A stretch of 64,000 nucleotides of DNA from Streptococcus oriscaviae (lineage in GTDB: Bacteria; Bacillota; Bacilli; Lactobacillales; Streptococcaceae). The translations under genes and the position numbers were made by a program. The DNA is taken from NCBI RefSeq assembly GCF_018137985.1, contig NZ_CP073084.1, forward strand, positions 1,922,001 to 1,986,000. The letters are read 5' to 3'. The notes beneath the pieces were generated by a model. It was given only the letters and a program-made list of their open reading frames with translations. It did no database searches and was not told the DNA's origin. Positions within the stretch are counted from its first letter, which is position 1; the number at the start of each line of letters is the position of its first letter. This document shows, one piece after another, positions 59,096 to 64,000 of the stretch.

Positions 59096-59641
59096 ATGCA
59101 ATTTGAAGAAAAAACCATCCAGCGTCAATCAATTTTCAAAGGCCATATCTTTGAAGTTGCCGTAGATGATGTTGAGCTGCCAGATGGCGGTTTAGCCAAG
59201 CGCGAGCTAATTTTCCATAAGGGGGCTGTCTGCGTATTGGCATTGACTCCGGAAGGAAAACTCATTCTGGTCAAGCAGTACCGCAAGGCTATTGAACGTC
59301 TGAGTATTGAAATTCCAGCAGGCAAGCTGGAAATTGGGGAGGCTGGTAGTGAGGAAGCTGCAGCCTTGCGTGAGTTGGAGGAAGAAACAGGCTACACCAC
59401 GGAAAACCTGACTCTGCTCTATGATTTTTATTCTGCTATCGGTTTTTGTAATGAACGCCTTCGACTTTATTTGGCGGATGACTTGGTTCGGGTTGAAAAT
59501 CCGCGTCCCAAAGATGCGGATGAATTTATTGAACTCATGGAGGTTTCTTTGGAAGAAGCCTTGAGTTTGATTGCATCAGGTGATATTTGTGATGCCAAGA
59601 CGATTATGGCCATTCAAGCCTTACAATTATTAAGAAAGTAG
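59096..59641 (+). CDS. nudF: Nudix hydrolase, ADP-ribose pyrophosphatase
   Basis: Hydrolase of 181 residues. The Nudix box has the form GxxxxxE-x7-REUxEE and reads GEAGSEEAAALRELEEETGY (about 82-101). The ADP-ribose class is supported by EIPAGKLE before the box and the overall length. It lies 9 bases after glmU and 9 bases before macP. Confidence 0.9.
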   Translation: MQFEEKTIQRQSIFKGHIFEVAVDDVELPDGGLAKRELIFHKGAVCVLALTPEGKLILVKQYRKAIERLSIEIPAGKLEIGEAGSEEAAALRELEEETGYTTENLTLLYDFYSAIGFCNERLRLYLADDLVRVENPRPKDADEFIELMEVSLEEALSLIASGDICDAKTIMAIQALQLLRK

Positions 59642-59650
59642 GACAGCAAA

Positions 59651-59974
59651 ATGGGCAAGCCCTTGTTGACAGATGATATTTTAGAACGAGCCAGACGAGG
59701 CGAACGGTTGACAGATAAACAGGAATTTGGCTATTACAATCCAAATAGCGATTTGTCTGACCATGAAGCTGCATTTCACCAGCAATGGGAAGATGAGGAG
59801 TATGAGGGATATAGGGAAGGTGAAACGGTCCGAATCCCAGTTGATGCCTCCATTGTCAAAAGCCGTCGGATTGAAACTGTCAAACGGGAAGAATTTCGCG
59901 GGAAAATCAATAAGATCCTCTTTTGGGTTGTTGTTTTGGTTATCCTACTCGTTTTAGCTGTATTGTTTATTTAA
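59651..59974 (+). CDS. macP: MacP, membrane-anchored cofactor of PBP2a
   Basis: Bitopic protein of 107 residues: a long cytoplasmic part rich in charged residues and one C-terminal membrane helix (about 88-107). The start [18 protein letters not shown] and the juxtamembrane [22 protein letters not shown] match pneumococcal MacP, which activates the wall synthase PBP2a and is phosphorylated by StkP at Thr32. Here position 32 is Asn and Ser33 is next to it. Its place between nudF and mtnN is the same as in pneumococcus. Confidence 0.85.
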   Translation: MGKPLLTDDILERARRGERLTDKQEFGYYNPNSDLSDHEAAFHQQWEDEEYEGYREGETVRIPVDASIVKSRRIETVKREEFRGKINKILFWVVVLVILLVLAVLFI

Positions 59975-59983
59975 GGAGAACAA

Positions 59984-60673
59984 ATGAAGTTTGGTATCAT
60001 TGCAGCCATGCCCCAGGAAATCAAGACTCTGGTTGAGCAGTTACAGGATGCAACAGAAGAAGTCATTCTTGGTAGAACCTACTATCAGGGGCGACTAGGA
60101 CAAGCAGACGTAGTTCTTGTGCAATCAGGAATCGGAAAAGTCATGTCGGCCATGTCAGTGGCTATCTTGGCTCAGACCTTTGGAGTGGATGCTATTATCA
60201 ACACTGGGTCGGCCGGGGCAGTGGCAGAAGGAATTGCTATCGGCGATGTGGTTGTTGCAGATAAATTGGTCTACCATGATGTTGATTTGACAGCTTTTGG
60301 CTACCCGTATGGCCAGATGTCTGGTCAAGAACTTTATTTTCCGGCAGATTCAGAACTACTGAGCAAGCTCAGAAAGGTCTTAGCAGAGCAGGAAATAACA
60401 AGCCATGTGGGGCTTATTGCTACGGGAGATAGTTTTATTGCTGGAGAGGATAAGATTGCCCAGATTAAACATCATTTCCCATCGGTTTTGGCGGTTGAAA
60501 TGGAAGGAGCAGCCATTGCCCAAGCAGCCATCAATGCGGGGAAGGTCTTTTTGGTGATTCGTGCTATGAGCGATACTGCCCAGGGGGATGCTCCGATGAG
60601 CTTTGACGAGTTTATCGTGGAAGCTGGAAAACGCTCTGCTTCCATGCTTTTAGCTTTCTTAGAAGCCATCTAA
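59984..60673 (+). CDS. mtnN: 5'-methylthioadenosine/S-adenosylhomocysteine nucleosidase
   Basis: Enzyme of 229 residues (Pfs) that removes adenine from MTA and SAH, feeding methionine recycling and the autoinducer-2 pathway. Motifs are GIIAAMPQEIKTL at the N-terminus, the catalytic-site stretch INTGSAGAV (about 70), VAVEMEGAAIAQ (about 170, Glu binding ribose) and AMSDTAQGDA (Asp near 197). AAGGAG precedes the ATG, and a terminator follows. Confidence 0.96.
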   Translation: MKFGIIAAMPQEIKTLVEQLQDATEEVILGRTYYQGRLGQADVVLVQSGIGKVMSAMSVAILAQTFGVDAIINTGSAGAVAEGIAIGDVVVADKLVYHDVDLTAFGYPYGQMSGQELYFPADSELLSKLRKVLAEQEITSHVGLIATGDSFIAGEDKIAQIKHHFPSVLAVEMEGAAIAQAAINAGKVFLVIRAMSDTAQGDAPMSFDEFIVEAGKRSASMLLAFLEAI

Positions 60674-60690
60674 AGAAGGTGGTTTAGGTG

Positions 60691-60722
60691 AACGGTTGGA
60701 CATAGCTCCAACCGTTTTTTTA
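60691..60722 (+). terminator. Terminator of the glmU-mtnN operon
   Basis: AACGGTTGGA/TCCAACCGTT is a perfect 10-bp stem followed by seven T. Confidence 0.93.
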
Positions 60723-60782
60723 CCGTCAGGCAGCAGGAAGTGACAGGGGTTCACTCTATCTTTCATTTTATGACGATAACTA

Positions 60783-60791
60783 TGATATAAT
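60783..60791 (+). promoter_or_regulatory. Extended -10 promoter of the DUF1858 gene
   Basis: TGATATAAT lies 26 bases upstream of the DUF1858 start, and GAAGGGAG follows as ribosome site. Confidence 0.6.
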
Positions 60792-60817
60792 AGAGAAAAT
60801 AGGTGAAGGGAGTTGTT

Positions 60818-61057
60818 ATGAATACCATAGACTTAAACCTTCCGGTAGCTCAGGTTGTTGAGGCCCATCCTGAAATTTTGGAACTTTTGATAGAGTTGGG
60901 ATTTAAGCCGCTTGCCAATCCTTTGATGCGTCAGACACTGGGGAGAAAGGTTTCCATTCGTCAGGGGGCCAAACTGCAGGGGTTTGATCTTCAGCGGATT
61001 TGCCAAACCTTGGAATACAACGGCTATCAGGTGATTGGAGGAAATGATGAAAGATGA
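60818..61057 (+). CDS. DUF1858 domain protein
   Basis: Protein of 79 residues made of one DUF1858 domain: IDLNLPVAQVVEAHPEILELLIELGF at the N-terminus, followed by the NPLMRQTLGRKVSIRQGAKLQG block. DUF1858 is related to the N-terminal domain of ScdA/RIC iron-sulphur repair proteins. The usual Cys pair of many DUF1858 proteins is not present. It overlaps the DUF438 gene by 11 bases, so the two act together. The function is unknown. Confidence 0.82.
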   Translation: MNTIDLNLPVAQVVEAHPEILELLIELGFKPLANPLMRQTLGRKVSIRQGAKLQGFDLQRICQTLEYNGYQVIGGNDER

Positions 61058-62363
61058 CCAACGAATTCAACTGTTAAAAGAATTGCTCCTCGAACTGCAT
61101 CATGGGGCTAGTCCGGAGTCCATACAGGAGAGGTTTGAAGCGCATTTTACAGGTGTATCGGCCCTTGAAATTTCTCTCATGGAACACGAACTCATAGGGG
61201 CAGATACTGGTATCACTTTTGAGGATGTAATGAAGCTTTGTGACGTCCATGCTAATCTTTTTAAAAAAGCCGTTCAAGGGGTGGAGTTGGCCGATGCGGA
61301 GCATCCCGGTCATCCTGTCAAGCTGTTTAAAGAGGAAAATCTTGCTTTGCGGGCAACTCTTTTGCGGATTCGTCGGCTTCTGGAAACTTATGCAGAAACC
61401 AGTGATGATGAAGTCAGAGCAGAGCTGAGTAAGGGATTAGAGCGTCAATATGGCTTACTCGGTCAGTTTGAGCGCCACTATCGCCGCAAGGAGGAGCTTT
61501 TCTTTCCCGTCATGGAAGGATATGGTCATGATGCACCGCCTAAGGTTATGTGGGGAGTGGATGACCAGATTCGGGATTTATTTGCTGTGGCCAAGCAATC
61601 GCTTCAAGACAAGCTAAGCAGTAATCCATCACAGGTTAGGGAAGACTTTGAGGCATTCGCAGTCGAGTTTGAAAGTATGATTTTCAAAGAAGAGTCCATC
61701 TTGCTGATGATCTTGCTAGAAACCTTTACTCAAGATGACTGGTTGAAAATTGCGGAAGAGAGTCCTGCCTTTGGTTATGCGATTATCCAGCCTAGTCAAG
61801 TCTGGCAGCCTCACCGAGAAGGGTTCGGAGTGGAAAAGGCAGAGCCAACTGCTGAACAGTCGCAGATAATTGAAACACCGGACGGCTATCTGACCATCTC
61901 TTTTCAGCCAAAAGAGGGTCAGCAGAAGCTGGACAGACAAACAGCCCAGGCCTTTGGAAAGGGCTACCTTTCCCTTGAACAGGCTGATTTGATACTCAAT
62001 CATCTGCCAATGGAAATTACCTTTGTCAACAAAGAGGACGTTTTCCAGTACTACAATGATGCGGTTCCTACGGAAGAGATGATTTTTCCGCGGACACCTA
62101 GTCAGATTGGCCGCAATGTCGAACTCTGTCATCCGCCTAAGCTGCTGCCCAAGGTGAAAAGGATTTTTACCGCCCTGCGCAGTGGGGAAAAAGACAAGTT
62201 TGAGATGTGGTTCAAATCAGAGAGTCGTGGTCAGTTTGTCCATGTCACCTATAAAGCCGTACGGGATGCCCAAGGTGAGTTTCAAGGAGTTTTGGAATAT
62301 GTCCAAGATATTGCACCTTATTGGGCCATTGATACGGATTTTTATAGAGAAATTGAGGATTAG
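61047..62363 (+). CDS. DUF438, hemerythrin HHE and PAS domain protein (putative sensor)
   Basis: Cytoplasmic protein of 438 residues with three parts: DUF438 (about 5-75), a hemerythrin-like iron-binding bundle (about 85-230, with HPGHPVKLFKEEN, HYRRKEELFFPVME and EESILLMI) and a C-terminal PAS domain (about 310-430) with the RNVELCHPPK motif typical of DUF438 proteins. No kinase or DNA-binding output is attached. ATG 61047 follows GGAGG by five bases. The di-iron and PAS parts suggest sensing of oxygen, nitric oxide or iron; this is inferred. It overlaps the DUF1858 gene. Confidence 0.85.
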   Translation: MKDDQRIQLLKELLLELHHGASPESIQERFEAHFTGVSALEISLMEHELIGADTGITFEDVMKLCDVHANLFKKAVQGVELADAEHPGHPVKLFKEENLALRATLLRIRRLLETYAETSDDEVRAELSKGLERQYGLLGQFERHYRRKEELFFPVMEGYGHDAPPKVMWGVDDQIRDLFAVAKQSLQDKLSSNPSQVREDFEAFAVEFESMIFKEESILLMILLETFTQDDWLKIAEESPAFGYAIIQPSQVWQPHREGFGVEKAEPTAEQSQIIETPDGYLTISFQPKEGQQKLDRQTAQAFGKGYLSLEQADLILNHLPMEITFVNKEDVFQYYNDAVPTEEMIFPRTPSQIGRNVELCHPPKLLPKVKRIFTALRSGEKDKFEMWFKSESRGQFVHVTYKAVRDAQGEFQGVLEYVQDIAPYWAIDTDFYREIED

Positions 62364-62395
62364 TCCAGCTCACAGTTAGGAGAATAGAAAGAAAG

Positions 62396-62650
62396 ATGAA
62401 TTACGAACAGGAATTTTTAAAAGATTTTGAAGAATGGGTGCAGACCCAGGTGATGGTCAACGAACTGGCTATGAATGAAAGCCGCCGAGTCCTTGAGGAA
62501 GATAGGGATGAGCGGGCAGCAGATGCCTATATCCGCTATGAAAGCAAGCTGGATGCCTATCAATTTATCCAAGGGAAATTTGCCAATTACAAGGCTGGCA
62601 AGGGGTTCCACGATTTGCCAGAAGGCTTGTTTGGAGAGAAGCGGTATTAG
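62396..62650 (+). CDS. DUF1912 family protein
   Basis: Helical, charged protein of 84 residues without membrane segments, matching the DUF1912 family found only in streptococci and close relatives. The function is unknown. It lies 32 bases after the DUF438 gene and 30 bases before a lipoprotein gene. Confidence 0.75.
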   Translation: MNYEQEFLKDFEEWVQTQVMVNELAMNESRRVLEEDRDERAADAYIRYESKLDAYQFIQGKFANYKAGKGFHDLPEGLFGEKRY

Positions 62651-62680
62651 TTGTTGCGTCAGTCAATAAGGAGAAACAAG

Positions 62681-63301
62681 ATGAAAAAGAAATCAATGCT
62701 CAATCTGCTTTGTTTATGTGCGGTTCTAGGCTTATTGTCAGCTTGCGGTTCAAAAATCGGGCAGACCGGAACCTCTTCCAGTTCAAAGGAAACAACCACC
62801 GAGCAGACAAGTGCTACCAGCACCGATTCTAGCGATGAAGTGCTGGATTTATCCCAATCCCAACAAATTGGTGATGAACAGTATGGTTACGTCTATGTTC
62901 CCAAAGATTGGGTAGCCTTCCATGATTTGGACGGCGGAGAAACTTACCAATATTCTGATTTGGCAGGCTACAATATCGTCACCTTGTTTAGTTACAGCAA
63001 GGAAGACTTGCAGGTCGAGGCGATTGATGACAAGGCGGTGGAAAAGGCCGCAAATTCCTATGCCTATATGATGGAGGAGCAGGGGATTTTTGAAAATGTG
63101 ACGGGAGCCATGACCGAAGTTGTCGGATACAGGGCTTACCAGATCTATGGTATCACTAAGTCTGATGGGAAAATCCTCTGTGCCTGGGTCTTCAGGACAG
63201 AAAAAAGCGACAAGGTCTACTTGGTGTCCTTGGAGGGTGACACTGAAACCTTCTACAAGGTCCTTCCTTTTATTGAGGGAACTTGGTCAGAAACAAAATA
63301 A
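62681..63301 (+). CDS. Lipoprotein of unknown function
   Basis: Secreted lipoprotein of 206 residues. The signal peptide ends in the lipobox LLSAC (Cys near residue 22), followed by a Ser/Thr-rich linker of about 35 residues and a compact domain with GYVYVPKDWVAFHDLDGGETYQYSDLAGYNIVTLFSY. I do not recognise the domain. The ATG 62681 follows AAGGAG. The next promoter begins seven bases after the stop. Confidence 0.72.
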   Translation: MKKKSMLNLLCLCAVLGLLSACGSKIGQTGTSSSSKETTTEQTSATSTDSSDEVLDLSQSQQIGDEQYGYVYVPKDWVAFHDLDGGETYQYSDLAGYNIVTLFSYSKEDLQVEAIDDKAVEKAANSYAYMMEEQGIFENVTGAMTEVVGYRAYQIYGITKSDGKILCAWVFRTEKSDKVYLVSLEGDTETFYKVLPFIEGTWSETK

Positions 63302-63307
63302 AATCCA

Positions 63308-63336
63308 TTGCAATCTAGCGCCATCTCTGTTAAAAT
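63308..63336 (+). promoter_or_regulatory. Promoter of the T-box transcript
   Basis: TTGCAA (63308-63313), a 17-base spacer and TAAAAT (63331-63336). Transcription would start near 63343. Confidence 0.65.
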
Positions 63337-63342
63337 AGGAGT

Positions 63343-63540
63343 ATTCAGAGGTGTTTTGAAGCCCATTTGTCACAGGAAGCGGCGTTACTGAGAAATCCGC
63401 ACAAATGTCAAAACTGGTTGCTGATGGAAAAAATGAATAACTGAAGTTGCGGATGCCCTGTCATCCGAATCTGGGTGGTACCGCGGAAATCGAAAGAAAT
63501 TCGTCCCTGTCTAGCAAGTCTAGGCGGGGATTATTTATTT
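63343..63540 (+). promoter_or_regulatory. T-box leader (tRNA-sensing riboswitch), short form
   Basis: The T-box motif GGGTGGTACCGCGG is at 63473-63486. A terminator hairpin CCCTGTCTAG/CTAGGCGGGG (63505-63514 and 63520-63529) with a U-rich tail follows. Upstream, GTTACTGAGA matches the conserved block between stem I and the antiterminator. From the predicted transcription start only about 40 bases remain for stem I, so the leader is short and I could not identify the specifier codon. Uncharged tRNA would favour the antiterminator and expression of the following genes. Confidence 0.8.
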
Positions 63541-63554
63541 GGAAAGGAGAAAAC

Positions 63555-63944
63555 ATGCTGCATCATATTGAAACCTATGTTTCCAATTTGAAAACATCGC
63601 GCGAATTTTATGACTTTCTTCTGACCAAACTGGGCTACTCTCTCTATCAAGAATGGGAGGAAGGGGTATCCTTTAAAAAAGCAGAGCAGTACTTGGTCTT
63701 TGTCCAAACGCCCAAGGATTTCTTAGAGGAAGGTTATCACCGTTGCCGTACGGGTCTCAACCACCTAGCTTTCCATGCGGGAACACCTGATGACATTGAC
63801 CAATGGCGGAAAGAATTTTTGACCAGACGAGTCAAACTGCTCTACGACGACCGCTATCCTCATGCAGGAGGGCCAGACCACTATGCCCTCTATCTGGAAG
63901 ATCCCGATGGGATTAAGATTGAGTTGGTGGGGGAGGAAAAATGA
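63555..63944 (+). CDS. VOC-family (glyoxalase-like) protein
   Basis: Protein of 129 residues with the vicinal-oxygen-chelate fold: an N-terminal HHIETYVSNLKTSREFYDFLL strand-helix unit and a C-terminal half with GLNHLAFHAG and DHYALYLEDPDGIKIELV, which hold the possible metal ligands His and Glu. The substrate is unknown. The start is ATG 63555 after GGAAAGGAG, downstream of the T-box terminator. Its stop overlaps the next gene. Confidence 0.82.
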   Translation: MLHHIETYVSNLKTSREFYDFLLTKLGYSLYQEWEEGVSFKKAEQYLVFVQTPKDFLEEGYHRCRTGLNHLAFHAGTPDDIDQWRKEFLTRRVKLLYDDRYPHAGGPDHYALYLEDPDGIKIELVGEEK

Positions 63945-64000
63945 CCATTCCAATCAAACTTTACGAACCCCTTTACCAGCTCAAACCCATTGCAGAGAAT
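63941..64000 (+). CDS. Start of a DUF4336-like protein (partial)
   Basis: The first 20 codons (MTIPIKLYEPLYQLKPIAEN) begin at an ATG that overlaps the VOC stop by four bases; GGGGGAGG lies upstream. The phrase LYEPLYQLKPIAEN resembles the start of DUF4336 proteins, but too little is present to be sure. The gene runs off the right edge. Confidence 0.45.
   Translation, partial: MTIPIKLYEPLYQLKPIAEN

Noticed and set aside
63343..63440. Assigning the amino acid sensed by the T-box
   Set aside because: Several possible codons can be picked, but stem I does not fold in its usual form by eye, so any choice would be a guess.

Overview
The window is a piece of chromosome from a low-GC Gram-positive coccus, best read as a Streptococcus of the suis group. 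Supporting signs are the 16S rRNA sequence, the order mraW-ftsL-pbp2X-mraY, the pairs gnd/ritR and nrdR/dnaB/dnaI, the string glmU-nudF-macP-mtnN, a comX gene next to an rRNA operon, and a bgaC-type galactose operon. The species cannot be fixed from this window alone. I see no prophage, insertion sequence, integrative element or CRISPR array.

Layout. 1-657: 5' part of a Trk/Ktr potassium channel subunit. 802-7622: a compact locus matching the flavin-based extracellular electron transfer (EET) system known from Listeria (eetB, ndh2, dmkB, pplA, fmnB, dmkA, eetA), with eetA and eetB split to the two ends. 7699-9156: a small operon of an XRE regulator, a small membrane protein and two DUF3278 paralogues; three near-identical palindromes lie at its promoter. 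9362-13895: division and cell-wall genes rsmH, ftsL, pbpX, mraY. 14108-20608: RNA helicase cshB, trxB, a YceD/DUF177 gene, gnd, a RitR-type orphan response regulator and an AI-2E family permease. 20766-27447: a GT-C type membrane glycosyltransferase, nrdR, dnaB, dnaI, a nitroreductase and der. 27644-36761: a SNF2 helicase, a free-standing B3/B4 editing-domain protein, an unknown protein, murC, a GNAT gene, mltG, greA. 36915-40860: yidC, acyP, a SpoU methyltransferase, an HD protein, a BI-1 protein and the competence sigma factor comX behind a ComR-box-like palindrome.

41019-46860 is a complete rRNA operon (16S, tRNA-Ala, 23S, 5S, tRNA-Asn, tRNA-Glu) with a clear promoter, processing stems and terminator. 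Its 16S-23S spacer is long and carries a 17-nt copy of the tRNA-Ala 5' end and a duplicated hairpin. 46900-50130: DUF960, DUF402 phosphatase, recX and an RlmD-type rRNA methyltransferase. 50268-57571: two GntR-family regulators, BgaC beta-galactosidase, a mannose-family PTS (IIB, IIC, IID, IIA) and galM, with shared operator-like palindromes and a cre-like site. 57707-60673: glmU, nudF, macP, mtnN. 60818-63301: a DUF1858/DUF438-hemerythrin-PAS pair, a DUF1912 gene and a lipoprotein. The right end is a T-box leader followed by a VOC-family gene and the first codons of a further gene.

The strongest points for a second look are the EET locus (including the loss of conserved cysteines in EetA), the three-operator XRE/DUF3278 operon, the short T-box in front of a glyoxalase-like gene, the DUF1858/DUF438 putative sensor pair, and two rRNA methyltransferase genes that appear to be transcribed without a leader.
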